Assembly (NCBI GenBank): GCA_949295905.1
Contig: CASFNA010000001.1
Span: forward strand, 31,060-95,059
Source: an uncultured Prevotellaceae bacterium
GTDB taxonomy: Bacteria; Bacteroidota; Bacteroidia; Bacteroidales; Bacteroidaceae
Direction of reading: 5' to 3'
DNA: 64,000 bases
The notes beneath the pieces were generated by a model. The model did not search any database. It had not been told where the DNA came from and saw only the letters and a program-made list of their open reading frames with translations. Within the stretch, counting starts at the first letter, position 1; the number at the start of each line of letters is the position of its first letter. Positions 53,541 through 62,565 of this stretch are shown here, piece by piece. Position numbers and translations under genes: made by a program.

Positions 53541-54124
53541 GACGTCTCGCCACACTGCTTTTACTATCACTCGCCATGCAGACGGCCGTAGGCGGCATCC
53601 AGCGTGACGCCGTTCCCGACACAAGAATGCTGGGAAAGGCCGTTGACTATTTCGCAGGAGGCAAATACCACGAGGCATTGACGCTGTTCGTAAAGCTTGA
53701 CAAGAAGTACAAACTCAACCCGCGCTTCATGGCGTACATCGGCATATGCTATTACCACGAGCAGGAATACGCGCAAGCCTGCCGCTACCTTGACACGTCA
53801 ATTCCATCATTAAGCATATACGCGCCTGCCGAACGCGGAGTATATTACCATGCCGCGGCGGACAGCCACTTCAAGCTTGAGCAATACGCCGAGGCCATAC
53901 CATTTTACGAAATGCAGCTTCTCGTTTGCCGTAAGGACGAAAAGGCGGACATACTGTACAACCTCGGGTTTTGCCATATGTTCCAAAACAGATGGGCTGT
54001 TGCGGCCGACATGTTCACCTCGTCACTGGCTTACTACCAATCGTTTCCGCATACCGCCAACGAGGCACGCCTGAAACAGCTCGGCAACATGATAAAAGGC
54101 TGCTTGCAAAAGGCCGCCGATTAG
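53537..54124 (+). CDS. Exported TPR-repeat protein
   Basis: 195 residues from the GTG at 53537, which overlaps the M64 stop (GTGA) and opens a signal peptide (RRLATLLLLSLAMQTAVGG). Four TPR-like helix pairs follow: AVDYFAGGKYHEALTLFVKL, FMAYIGICYYHEQEYAQACR, YHAAADSHFKLEQYAEAIPF and ILYNLGFCHMFQNRWAVAADM. TPR proteins serve as protein-binding scaffolds. Tight coupling to the M64 peptidase suggests a joint role in secretion or inhibition, which is inference. Confidence 0.82.
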   Translation: MRRLATLLLLSLAMQTAVGGIQRDAVPDTRMLGKAVDYFAGGKYHEALTLFVKLDKKYKLNPRFMAYIGICYYHEQEYAQACRYLDTSIPSLSIYAPAERGVYYHAAADSHFKLEQYAEAIPFYEMQLLVCRKDEKADILYNLGFCHMFQNRWAVAADMFTSSLAYYQSFPHTANEARLKQLGNMIKGCLQKAAD

Positions 54125-54125
54125 C

Positions 54126-54192
54126 GTGCCAAAAGTGGCCTTTAACATGGCCAAAGGTGGCCTTTGAACGTGTCAAAGGCCACCTTTGGTAT
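54126..54192. repeat. 22-nt-unit intergenic repeat, copy F
   Basis: Three units (21-23 nt) directly after the TPR stop. The last two form a perfect 16-bp hairpin (54151-54166 with 54174-54189, 7-nt loop). Between convergent genes, so it probably also terminates. Confidence 0.8.
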
Positions 54193-54201
54193 TATAATGC
54201 C

Positions 54202-56430
54202 TTATGCCTGAACTGGCGGCTCGCGCTTGACCGGCGGCTCGCCTTCCACCCCATACACCACCAAGCGTATCTCGTCATACGTTATGGAAGGGCTTACGGC
54301 ATCCTTGATTTCAGACAGCTTGCCCGGCTTTGGGTGCTCCAGCAGGTACCGGCGTATCTCCTCCCAATGGTCTTCGGCCACAAGGTTGGTGGCATCTATC
54401 TGCCCGGTCTTGACATAACTAAGCAGATGGCTGAACACCGTACTCTCCGCAAGTCCGCGTTCCTTGGCTATCTGCGCCACGGTCATGCCCTCACAAAACA
54501 TCCTGTAGCTTACCTCGCGCGTGCTGACCTTGGCAGGCTTGGGTGCCTTAGCCTTCTTTACCGGCTTCGGTTCAGGTGAAGGATCGCTTATGTTCAATAA
54601 AATCCGGGCTTTTGTGGAAAGATAGTCCGACACGGAAAAGCGCACGCCATCATCACATTCATGCTTCAGTAGCCTGACCTTCAATGCCAGTTCGTCCTTG
54701 AACGTAGAAAACCTATCCTCGTATTGCTTCTTCACCGCCTTGTTTTCCGTACTCACTTTCGTCTTTCCACACAGCAAGACGAACTCCGACAACTTGGCCG
54801 AATAATACTCCGCCGCCTTGCGCACACGCTCCTGAAGCATGTCGCCGACGTCACCCGCCGGGCATTCCACCAACCTGGTATATTGCGCCTTGAACTTACG
54901 CGCGACGTCTATCAAATCATCAAACAGCATGCCCATGCGCTTGTATTCGGCCAAAAGCTTGGGGAACTTGCGGTAAAAGTGCTCGTCAAGGGTGCGCAAC
55001 AACAGGTTGAACGAAGACTGAAGTGGCTGGAAATCAAAAAGCTCGTCAAGCAACTGCACTACGTAGCCGCGCTGCAACGCCGATAGTTCGTCGGCCGTAG
55101 GCGTGCGCCCGTCCATTCCGCTGATGTAGGAATCTACGACATCGTCGCTTATTATGGCCTCCCGTTGCAACGGGGCGCTCAGCACGATGCCGTCAAGCGT
55201 GCGGCACCGGCTCAACGCCACGTAAGCCTGTCCGTGCGCAAACGAGTGTGACGCGTCGATTATGGCATGGTCGAAGGTCAGGCCCTGGCTCTTGTGTATT
55301 GTTATAGCCCAAGCCAAGCGCAACGGATATTGGCGGAAAACGCCTTCCACCGTTTCCCTGATTTCCTTTGAAACATTATCCAAAGTGTACTTGGAATTAG
55401 TCCATTCAGCCTTTTCAAGATTGAACGACTCATCACCGCTTTTGCCCTTTACTATGATGTTTTCACCGTCAACCGACACCACCTCGCCTATCATTCCGTT
55501 GAAGAACCGCCTTTCAGGGTCGTTCTTTATGAACATAACCTGCGCTCCTTGTTTCAGTACGAGACGCTTGTCGGCCGGATAAGAAGTCTCCGGGAACGTG
55601 CCTTCCACCTCGGCCTCGAACGCATATTCGGCACCGGGCAGAGCCGCGAGTTCGCGGTCATTGACCGCCTGCGCCTGATAGTTGTGCGTGGTAAGGCGTA
55701 TGTAATCGCTCTCACCGGCAGGCTTGAAGTTAGGAATGTACCGTTTGTTCAGTTCACGGAGCGTGGCTTCCGTGGCGCAGTTGTCTCTGATTTGGTTTAG
55801 CAAAGATATGAAAGCGGCGTCTTGCTGGCGGTAAACGGTCTTCAGCTCGACGGTATGGTAACCGGCCAAAGCCAACGCCTTGCTCGAAAAGAAATAAGGA
55901 GTAGCGTACACTTTGCCGAGCAAGGCCCACTCGTCTTCCTTGATTACGGGTGCAAGTTGCTGCAAGTCGCCAATCATCAAGAGCTGCGCGCCGCCAAAGG
56001 GCTTGCCGTGGTCGCGGTAACGGCGCATCACGGAGTCCACGGCATCGAGCAAATCGGCACGCACCATGCTTATCTCGTCAATCACGAGAAGGTCGAGCGT
56101 GCGTATTATGTCTTTCTTTACCTTGCTGAAAGTGAAGTATTTGCGGTCGCCCCGGTCAAACGTCGTGCCCGGAAGGTAAGGCGAAAGCGGAAGCTGGAAG
56201 AACGAGTGTACCGTCACGCCGCCTGCGTTTATGGCGGCTATGCCCGTAGGAGCGAGCACCACCATGCGCTTCTTGGACTGCTCTTTAAGGTTTTTCAGGA
56301 AAGTGGTCTTGCCCGTACCGGCCTTGCCGGTAAGAAACAGGTTGGAGCCGGTACGCTCCACTATCTTCCAAGCCAGCTCAAGTTCAAGGTTGTCCATGCT
56401 TCCCACGCTCTTGTTTTCCACGCCTTTCAT
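54202..56430 (-). CDS. Pif1-like helicase with C-terminal helix-turn-helix domain
   Basis: 742 residues. Superfamily 1B helicase: Walker A GKAGTGKT (35-42), VLAPTGIAAINAGGVTVHSFF, DEISMVRADLLDAVD, GDLQQLAPV (III), and TIHKSQGLTFDHAIID with AYVALSRCRTLDGI. These motifs unwind DNA 5' to 3' and in Pif1 resolve forks and G-quadruplexes. From about 640 on, a basic linker (KPVKKAKAPKPAK) and a helix-turn-helix (VSYRMFCEGMTVAQIAKERGLAESTVFSHL) of the HTH_40 type known from RecQ C-termini. It lies 3 bp after rsgA. Confidence 0.87.
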   Translation of the reverse strand: MKGVENKSVGSMDNLELELAWKIVERTGSNLFLTGKAGTGKTTFLKNLKEQSKKRMVVLAPTGIAAINAGGVTVHSFFQLPLSPYLPGTTFDRGDRKYFTFSKVKKDIIRTLDLLVIDEISMVRADLLDAVDSVMRRYRDHGKPFGGAQLLMIGDLQQLAPVIKEDEWALLGKVYATPYFFSSKALALAGYHTVELKTVYRQQDAAFISLLNQIRDNCATEATLRELNKRYIPNFKPAGESDYIRLTTHNYQAQAVNDRELAALPGAEYAFEAEVEGTFPETSYPADKRLVLKQGAQVMFIKNDPERRFFNGMIGEVVSVDGENIIVKGKSGDESFNLEKAEWTNSKYTLDNVSKEIRETVEGVFRQYPLRLAWAITIHKSQGLTFDHAIIDASHSFAHGQAYVALSRCRTLDGIVLSAPLQREAIISDDVVDSYISGMDGRTPTADELSALQRGYVVQLLDELFDFQPLQSSFNLLLRTLDEHFYRKFPKLLAEYKRMGMLFDDLIDVARKFKAQYTRLVECPAGDVGDMLQERVRKAAEYYSAKLSEFVLLCGKTKVSTENKAVKKQYEDRFSTFKDELALKVRLLKHECDDGVRFSVSDYLSTKARILLNISDPSPEPKPVKKAKAPKPAKVSTREVSYRMFCEGMTVAQIAKERGLAESTVFSHLLSYVKTGQIDATNLVAEDHWEEIRRYLLEHPKPGKLSEIKDAVSPSITYDEIRLVVYGVEGEPPVKREPPVQA

Positions 56431-56433
56431 GCC

Positions 56434-57366
56434 TTAAAACGCCTCGCGGTACTTGCCTTCTTCCTTGTCTTCAAGCATGCTCAGGTAAGAGGCGTAACGG
56501 CTCTCGGCTATGTAATGCTCCTCGACGGCCTTGCGCACGGCGCATCCGGGCTCGTGCGTATGCGTGCAGTTACGGAAGCGGCAATCTTTTGAGTACCTGA
56601 ATATCTCCTTGAAATATCCGCATATCTCCTCCGGCTCCATGTCGAACGTGCCGAAACCTTTTATCCCCGGAGTGTCTATGGCCCATCCTCCGTAAGGCAG
56701 GCGCAGCATCTCGCTGAACGTGGTGGTGTGCATCCCAGTGTTGTGAGCCTCGCTAATCTCGGCCGTGCGAAGGTTGAGGCCCGGTATAAGACGGTTGAGC
56801 AGGGTGCTCTTTCCCACTCCGCTATTGCCGCTGAACAGGGTTATCTTGTCTTTCAGCAACGGCTCAAGCATGTCCGAAACCGCATCATCCAAGGCCGATA
56901 CGGCCCTGCACTCATAGCCTACCGTTTCGTAAAGCTGTATCATCATGCGCTGATATTCAAGGTCTTCGGGTGAAAGCATGTCGGTCTTGTTGAACACCAG
57001 CACCACGGGCACGCGGTAAGCCTCGGCCGAAGCGAGGAAACGGTCGATGAATGTGGTAGAGGTCTGCGGATAGTTGACGGTCACTATGAGGAAAGCCTGG
57101 TCAACGTTGGCGGCTATGATGTGGCTCTGCTTTGAAAGGTTGGGCGACTTGCGTATGATGTAGTTGCGGCGGTCTTCTATCTCGGTGATGAACGCCGTAC
57201 CCTCAGCATTGCGCACTATCACCACGCGGTCGCCAACGGCTATGGGGTTGGTGCTGCGTATGCCCTTGAGGCGGAAGTTGCCCTTTATCTTGCATTCTAC
57301 CGTATGCCCCCCGTCGGCAAGTACCGTGTACCAGCTGCCCGTGTTCTTTATTACAAGTCCGTTCAT
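56434..57366 (-). CDS. rsgA: Ribosome small-subunit-dependent GTPase A
   Basis: 310 residues. Late 30S maturation factor. N-terminal OB fold, then circularly permuted G motifs: NKTD (126-129, G4) before GNSGVGKS (180-187, G1) and DTPGIKGFG (G3). The C-terminal zinc finger is [16 protein letters not shown]. Standard length. Transcribed from upstream of 57366, behind the inverted repeat that separates it from frr. Confidence 0.96.
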   Translation of the reverse strand: MNGLVIKNTGSWYTVLADGGHTVECKIKGNFRLKGIRSTNPIAVGDRVVIVRNAEGTAFITEIEDRRNYIIRKSPNLSKQSHIIAANVDQAFLIVTVNYPQTSTTFIDRFLASAEAYRVPVVLVFNKTDMLSPEDLEYQRMMIQLYETVGYECRAVSALDDAVSDMLEPLLKDKITLFSGNSGVGKSTLLNRLIPGLNLRTAEISEAHNTGMHTTTFSEMLRLPYGGWAIDTPGIKGFGTFDMEPEEICGYFKEIFRYSKDCRFRNCTHTHEPGCAVRKAVEEHYIAESRYASYLSMLEDKEEGKYREAF

Positions 57367-57376
57367 AAGCTTATAA

Positions 57377-57465
57377 TTAAGGATTAAGAGTTAAGAATCA
57401 AGAAAAATACACTTGTAGCATTCCTACGGGGCATATTTTTTTAATTCTTAACTCTTAATCCTTAA
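57377..57465. repeat. Inverted repeat between frr and rsgA
   Basis: Perfect 22-bp arms (57377-57398 and 57444-57465), loop of 45 nt with a further partial pairing. Sequence is of the TTAAGGATTAAGAGTTAAG type. It lies 1 bp after the frr stop and may terminate frr before rsgA. Confidence 0.75.
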
Positions 57466-57466
57466 C

Positions 57467-58027
57467 TTATACAGTCATTATCTCCTTGTTCTTTGCGGCA
57501 AGGAGGTCGTCTATTTTCTTGATATACCTGTCGTGTATTTTCTGGAGTTCGGCCTCGGCGTCCTTCTCGTTATCTTCCGAAAGGCCGTCCTTGATGGCCT
57601 TCTTCAGCTTGTCCTTGATGTCGCCACGGACGTTGCGCACTTCCACCTTGGCCTTCTCGCCCATCTTGTTGCACTGCTTGGCAAGGTCTTTGCGGCGCTC
57701 CTCCGTAGGCTGGGGTATGCCCAGACGCACGATTTCGCCGTTGTTCTCGGGGGTGATGCCGACGTCAGAGTCCATTATGGCTTTCTCTATGTCCTTAATC
57801 ATCTTCTTGTCCCACGGGCGTATGGCAATGGTGCGCGGGTCGGGCGTGGAGACGTTGGCCACCTGGTTCAGCGGCACCATAGAGCCGTAAGAGTTGACTC
57901 TCACGCCGTCAAGTATGGCTACGTTGGCACGTCCGGCGCGCACACGCGACAGCTGTTCCTCAAGGAACATTGCGGCCATCTCCATGCGTTCTTCACTTTC
58001 TTTTAAAGTTGCTTTTACGTCAATCAT
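57467..58027 (-). CDS. frr: Ribosome recycling factor
   Basis: 186 residues from the ATG at 58027 (IDVKATLKESEERMEM); longer frames cross the promoter and a repeat. Splits the post-termination ribosome together with EF-G. The three-helix bundle is complete: LEEQLSRVRAGRANVAILDGV, IRPWDKKMIKDIEKAI and EERRKDLAKQCNKMGEKAKVEVRNVR. Standard length. Confidence 0.97.
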   Translation of the reverse strand: MIDVKATLKESEERMEMAAMFLEEQLSRVRAGRANVAILDGVRVNSYGSMVPLNQVANVSTPDPRTIAIRPWDKKMIKDIEKAIMDSDVGITPENNGEIVRLGIPQPTEERRKDLAKQCNKMGEKAKVEVRNVRGDIKDKLKKAIKDGLSEDNEKDAEAELQKIHDRYIKKIDDLLAAKNKEIMTV

Positions 58028-58102
58028 ATATTCTCTTGTTTTGGTTTTTCCATAATAAAAGCCATGCAAACGGGACGGATGGCAACCTGTCCCCATCACC
58101 CG

Positions 58103-58128
58103 GATGCTGATTAGCATCTGCAAAAATA
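58103..58128 (-). promoter_or_regulatory. frr promoter element with adjacent palindrome
   Basis: TATTTTTG on the minus strand (58121-58128) and, at the expected transcript start, GATGCT-gatt-AGCATC (58103-58118). The palindrome could be an operator or a 5' hairpin; the leader to the start codon is about 85 nt. Confidence 0.5.
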
Positions 58129-58234
58129 GGCATTTATTTCCGAAAAGCAAGCGTTTTATGGCAAGATTTAAAACCTTGGACGCATAAAAACGCCGCCACG
58201 GGCATGGCACGGGAAACACTCTGGCGGACGCGCA

Positions 58235-58340
58235 TTTTGCAAAAGACCGCCAAACGCATTCCCAAACACGGCCTTCAGCCCGGTCAAAGGCGGCCTTTGA
58301 TGATGCCAAAGATGGCCTTTCGGGAATGCCGTTGGCGTGA
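58235..58340. repeat. 22-nt-unit intergenic repeat, copy G
   Basis: Four to five degenerate units of about 22-23 nt with AAAGACCGCC, ACGGCCTT, CAAAGGCGGCCTTTG and GATGGCCTTT cores. The outermost segments pair (GCATTCCC 58256-58263 with GGGAATGC 58322-58329). Confidence 0.65.
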
Positions 58341-58406
58341 GGACGGGAAACATTTAATGCAAAGCATCACTTAAACAAGGCAACATATTGAGTATCAAAT
58401 AATTAA

Positions 58407-58439
58407 GGCGGCATGACAGAATACATCTATCATGCCGCC
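58407..58439 (-). terminator. Terminator of the GH51 gene
   Basis: Perfect 10-bp stem (58407-58416 with 58430-58439), followed on the minus strand by TTAATTATTT, 42 bp after the stop. Confidence 0.75.
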
Positions 58440-58481
58440 AATAACATTTATATCACAAGACGCCTTACCGGGCTACCAGCA

Positions 58482-60461
58482 TCAATCGCGCGATGCCGCC
58501 ACTTTATATACGGCGAACGTGTAAGCTCCGACTTCCGTCTCGAAAGCCTGCCCGTCAACGGCCAGGGGCTGCTCCTGCGGCACTATGAGGCCGGGATTGT
58601 CAAGCGTGTTGTCGGCGTCGAGGTTGTCCGAGTGGAACACAAGGCTCTTGGCGTCGCCAAGCTTTACCGACTTTTTCAGTCCCTTGAAGTCAACGCGCAG
58701 CTTCCTTGCCTTGTCTGACGTATTGGCCACCTTTATTATATATGTCTTTGAAGGCTCGTCCCACACGGCGCTTGCGAACAGGCCGTTCTGCCCGGGCTGT
58801 CCGCTCACAGGCTTCTTGTCCATGGTGAGCGGCACTACATTGGTGCCGCGGTTGTGCCCGTAAAGCCACTGGACATACCAGCTGCATGTGCGCACCGAGC
58901 GGAGATTGTCAAACCATATCAGGTCGGGACGCCATTGCCACCCCTCCACATGGGCGAACAAAGGAGCGTATGTAGCCATGTGCACCACGTCAGCGTTGCG
59001 CTCGACACCCGTGAGGAAGGCCGCCTCGAGCAGGGAAGCGTGAAAATGGTTCCACTTCTTGCCCTTGCCGTGGCAGGCATACTCGCCCGCAAACACCTTC
59101 GGGCCTTTTCTGTCATAGTTGTCATAGCGGCTTCCCGAGGCCAGGAACCAGTCTTCGGGGCGGTAGAAATGCTCGTCTACGAGGTCAACCTTCAGCTTGC
59201 GCATCTCCGGCCAGAGGTAGTCAAAGTCCTTGCCTTCGGAGTTAGGCCCGGACGAACCGATTAGCTTGATGTCGGGATATGCCTTGCGGATGGCCTCCAC
59301 AAAAACCTTCAGGCGGGCCGGATAGCCCTCGCCCCACTGCTCGTTGCCTACGGCTATGAACTTGAGGTTGAACGGCGCGGGATGCCCCATCGACGCACGG
59401 AGGCGTCCCCACTCCGTTGTGGTGTCGCCATTGGCGAACTCGATGAGGTCGAGCGCGTCCTGCACGTAGCTTCCAAGGTCGTCTACCTTGACATGTGCGT
59501 CCTCGCTATTGTTCTGGAACTGGCACGCCAGGCCGCAGCTAACCACGGGCAGAGGCTCCGCCCCCATGTCCTCGGCCAGCTGGAACAGCTCGAAGAAGCC
59601 CATGCCGTAAGACTGGTAATAGTCGGGGAAGAGGCGGTGCTGGAACGAATAGTGCCAGCGGTTCTCGTTAAGCGGACGGTTCTCCACGGGGCCTACGGAG
59701 TTTTTCCAGTTGTAACGCGTGGCCAAATCGGTACCCTCGACGATGCAGCCTCCCGGGAAGCGGAACACGCCGGGCTTGGTGTCGGCCAACGCCTGCGCCA
59801 AGTCCTTGCGCAATCCGTTCCTGCGCTCCTTCCACGTATCGACGGGGAAGAGCGACACATGCTCGAGGTCAACGCTTCCGCCCGTCTCGAGGAAGATGCG
59901 AAGGTGAGCCTTGGCAAAGGTCTCCTTCGGCGTGATTGTAATTTCGTAACGCTTCCAGTCTGCCGAGTTTATGGGCAAAACGTCGGAAGTCATCACCTGC
60001 GTCTCGCCCATCGAGGCGGTGTTTACCAGCTCCACCTTGATTTTCTGGCCTTCGCCGCGCGCCCATACCGAGAAGCGGTAGCTCTCGCCGGCCTTCACGC
60101 CGATGCCGAAGAAGCCCTCGTTCTCAAGGCCGGTGAACTTCGCGCTGTGCCCCGTGGGCGACAGGCGCACATAATGGGGGTTGCGCCCGAACGGGCCGTC
60201 GTCCTTCAACGCCACGTTGCCAAACGTCTTCCAGCCCATGAAATGCTGGGGGAACTCGAACGAGCGGTTTTTCACCAGCTCGGCATACAGGCCTCCGTCG
60301 GCCGCATAATTGATGTCTTCAAGGAAATGTCCGTACATGGTAGGCTGGATTTCCGCGCCAACCTTGTTGGCCTGCACCACCATGATGTCAGTCTCTTGGG
60401 CGTTTGCATTGATGCCTATCAACAATGACAAGGCCGCCAATGATAAACAATGTCTTTTCAT
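58482..60461 (-). CDS. GH51-family alpha-L-arabinofuranosidase, exported
   Basis: 659 residues with a signal peptide (about 1-21, ending NANAQ). A carbohydrate-binding-like domain (about 90-210, GESYRFSVWARGEGQKIKVEL) precedes and partly interrupts the barrel. The GH51 core includes FRFPGGCIVEG, the acid/base Glu374 in GNEQWGEGY and the nucleophile Glu460 in FAGEYACHG. The C-terminal beta domain follows. Enzymes of this type release arabinofuranose from arabinan or arabinoxylan. Divergent from a GH97 gene; no SusC/D pair lies nearby. Confidence 0.93.
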   Translation of the reverse strand: MKRHCLSLAALSLLIGINANAQETDIMVVQANKVGAEIQPTMYGHFLEDINYAADGGLYAELVKNRSFEFPQHFMGWKTFGNVALKDDGPFGRNPHYVRLSPTGHSAKFTGLENEGFFGIGVKAGESYRFSVWARGEGQKIKVELVNTASMGETQVMTSDVLPINSADWKRYEITITPKETFAKAHLRIFLETGGSVDLEHVSLFPVDTWKERRNGLRKDLAQALADTKPGVFRFPGGCIVEGTDLATRYNWKNSVGPVENRPLNENRWHYSFQHRLFPDYYQSYGMGFFELFQLAEDMGAEPLPVVSCGLACQFQNNSEDAHVKVDDLGSYVQDALDLIEFANGDTTTEWGRLRASMGHPAPFNLKFIAVGNEQWGEGYPARLKVFVEAIRKAYPDIKLIGSSGPNSEGKDFDYLWPEMRKLKVDLVDEHFYRPEDWFLASGSRYDNYDRKGPKVFAGEYACHGKGKKWNHFHASLLEAAFLTGVERNADVVHMATYAPLFAHVEGWQWRPDLIWFDNLRSVRTCSWYVQWLYGHNRGTNVVPLTMDKKPVSGQPGQNGLFASAVWDEPSKTYIIKVANTSDKARKLRVDFKGLKKSVKLGDAKSLVFHSDNLDADNTLDNPGLIVPQEQPLAVDGQAFETEVGAYTFAVYKVAASRD

Positions 60462-60497
60462 GATTACTTCATATTTGGTTTTATAGTATTATCGATG

Positions 60498-60505
60498 CAA
60501 AGATA
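60498..60505 (-). promoter_or_regulatory. -7 promoter element for the GH51 gene
   Basis: TATCTTTG on the minus strand, 36 bp before the start; no TTTG at the usual distance, so it may need an activator. Confidence 0.5.
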
Positions 60506-60545
60506 AAACAAATATTGTGATTTTTACACTTTTGGCCGGAAATGT

Positions 60546-60576
60546 TTTGTCTAAACGTAAAAAATCCATATCTTTG
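60546..60576 (+). promoter_or_regulatory. Promoter of the GH97 gene
   Basis: TTTG (60546-60549), 19-bp spacer, TATCTTTG (60569-60576) on the plus strand, 45 bp before the start. Confidence 0.75.
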
Positions 60577-60621
60577 CCCAAGCTATTACCTGAATAAACA
60601 TTATTTAACCTATAACGATTT

Positions 60622-62565
60622 ATGAAAAAAGTCAAATTATTATTCCTGCTGGCTACGGCGTGCAGCCAGGCATGGGCGCAAGACGCGTCGGTATACAGCC
60701 CGGACAGCCTGCTGAAGGTTGAAATCAGCGTTGACGGAGGACGTCCGTCATACACGGTAAAGTACAAAGGCAAGACATTCCTTGAAGAATCGCCGCTGGG
60801 TTTCACGGCCGACGTGGGCGACTTCAGCCGCGGCATGACCTACTCGGGCAGCAAGACACGCAACATCAGCGAGAGCTACACGCTCGACAGGATAAAGCAA
60901 TCAAGCGTAAGCTACGAGGCCAACGAGCTGAAGGTGGCCCTCGTGAACAAGGACGGCAAGCCTGTAGACGTGACCTTCCGCGTGAGCGCTAACGACGTGG
61001 CCTTCCGCTACGAGATGCCTCGCTACGGCGATACGGGCAGCATCGTAATAAAGAACGAGGCCACGGGCTTCAACCTGCCAGCGCAGACCACAACGTTCCT
61101 CACGCCGCAAAGCGACCCGATGGTGGGCTGGAAGCGCACCAAGCCGAGCTACGAGGAGGAGTACAAGGCCGACGCGCCGCTTACGGAACGCTCGCGCTTC
61201 GGCCATGGCTTCACCTTCCCGTGCCTCTTCCGTGTAGGCGGTGACGGATGGGTGCTGGTGAGCGAGACGGGCGTTGACTCGCGCTATTGCGCGTCACACC
61301 TGAGCGACGCCACACCAGAAGGCGTGTTCACCGTAGCCTTCCCCATGCCCGAAGAGAACAACGGCAACGGCACCGTATCGCCCGGGATGGCCCTGCCCGG
61401 CGCGACCCCCTGGCGCACCATAACCGTAGGCGAGACGCTGAAGCCCGTCGTGGAGACCACCGTGCCGTGGGACGTAGTAGAGCCGCGCTATGCGTCGGAG
61501 CACAAGTACGGGTACGGACGCGGCACATGGAGCTGGATAATGTGGCAGGACGCGAGCGCGAACTACGCCGACCAGGTAACCTACATCGACCTCGCCGCCG
61601 CCATGGGGTACGAGCACATACTCATCGACGCCTGGTGGGACAAGAACATAGGGCGCGAGAAGACGGCCGAGCTCGTAAGCTACGCCAAGTCGAAGGGCGT
61701 GGACGTGTTCCTCTGGTACAGCTCGAGCGGCTACTGGAACGACATAGAGCAAAGCCCCACCAACATAATGGACAACCCCATAACGCGCAAGCGCGAGATG
61801 AAATGGATGCGCAAGCTCGGCGTGAAAGGCATCAAGGTTGACTTCTTCGGAGGCGACAAGCAGGAGACGATGCGCCTGTACGAGGCAATATTGAGCGACG
61901 CCGACGACCACGGGCTCATGGTAATCTTCCACGGATGCACCCTGCCGCGCGGATGGGAGCGCATGTACCCCAACTACGTGGGCAGCGAGGCTGTGCTCGC
62001 GTCGGAGAACCTCATCTTCAGCCAGCACTCCTGCGACACCGAGGCTTACAACGCCTCGCTGCACCCCTTCATACGCAACGCCGTGGGCTGCATGGAGTTC
62101 GGCGGCACGCTGCTCAACAAGAGGCTCAACAGGGGTAACGACGGGGGGAGCGTGCGCAAGACTACGGACGTGTTCCAAATAGCCACGGCCGTGCTCTTCC
62201 AGAACCCCGTGCAGAACTTCGCCATCGCACCTAACAACCTTACCGACGCGCCGGAGGCCGTAATCGGCTTCATGAAAGACGTGCCGACGACGTGGGACGA
62301 GACGGTGTTCATCGACGGCTATCCCGGCAAATACTGCGTGCTGGCGCGACGCCACGGCGAGCGGTGGTACGTGGCAGGCGTCAACGCCACAAAAGAGCCG
62401 CTGAAGCTTACGCTCGACCTTGGCTTCACGGGCAAGGGCGGCAAGGCCTCATACTATTATGACGACACGCGCCGGCAGGCCGTACTGAAGAGCATCGACA
62501 TGAAGAACCCCGCCAAGACCAAGGTGACAATACAGCCCGAGGGCGGCATAGTCATGGTAAAATGA
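60622..62565 (+). CDS. GH97-family glycoside hydrolase, exported
   Basis: 647 residues with a signal peptide (about 1-20, ending AWAQ). N-terminal beta super-sandwich (about 25-280) with GHGFTFPCLF and WVLVSETGVDSRYCASHLSD, TIM barrel (about 290-560), C-terminal beta domain. GH97 contains inverting alpha-glucosidases (SusB type) and retaining alpha-galactosidases. Here D407 (KVDFFGGDKQ) is present and E462 stands 55 residues later, the spacing I recall for the nucleophile and acid/base of the retaining type. So an alpha-galactosidase-like or arabinopyranosidase-like enzyme is likelier than an alpha-glucosidase; this is inference. The sequence is notably G+C-rich. Confidence 0.92.
   Translation: MKKVKLLFLLATACSQAWAQDASVYSPDSLLKVEISVDGGRPSYTVKYKGKTFLEESPLGFTADVGDFSRGMTYSGSKTRNISESYTLDRIKQSSVSYEANELKVALVNKDGKPVDVTFRVSANDVAFRYEMPRYGDTGSIVIKNEATGFNLPAQTTTFLTPQSDPMVGWKRTKPSYEEEYKADAPLTERSRFGHGFTFPCLFRVGGDGWVLVSETGVDSRYCASHLSDATPEGVFTVAFPMPEENNGNGTVSPGMALPGATPWRTITVGETLKPVVETTVPWDVVEPRYASEHKYGYGRGTWSWIMWQDASANYADQVTYIDLAAAMGYEHILIDAWWDKNIGREKTAELVSYAKSKGVDVFLWYSSSGYWNDIEQSPTNIMDNPITRKREMKWMRKLGVKGIKVDFFGGDKQETMRLYEAILSDADDHGLMVIFHGCTLPRGWERMYPNYVGSEAVLASENLIFSQHSCDTEAYNASLHPFIRNAVGCMEFGGTLLNKRLNRGNDGGSVRKTTDVFQIATAVLFQNPVQNFAIAPNNLTDAPEAVIGFMKDVPTTWDETVFIDGYPGKYCVLARRHGERWYVAGVNATKEPLKLTLDLGFTGKGGKASYYYDDTRRQAVLKSIDMKNPAKTKVTIQPEGGIVMVK

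Larger units (their letters stand above)
58028..58481. other. Gene-free stretch between frr and the GH51 gene
   Basis: 454 bp that hold the frr promoter (near 58121), repeat copy G (58235-58340) and the GH51 terminator (58407-58439). I see no further gene. Confidence 0.7.

Noticed and set aside
54126-54192. Simple terminator as full explanation of the AAAGGCC repeats
   Set aside because: Copy C lies in a divergent region, several copies have three or more phased units, and copy E makes two competing hairpins, so termination alone does not explain the family.
59382-60428. 348-codon plus-strand frame inside the GH51 gene
   Set aside because: Antisense to a gene with both catalytic glutamates; no recognisable features.
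61294-62355. 353-codon minus-strand frame inside the GH97 gene
   Set aside because: Long only because the codons are G+C-rich; His/Val/Arg-rich shadow of a well-supported gene.
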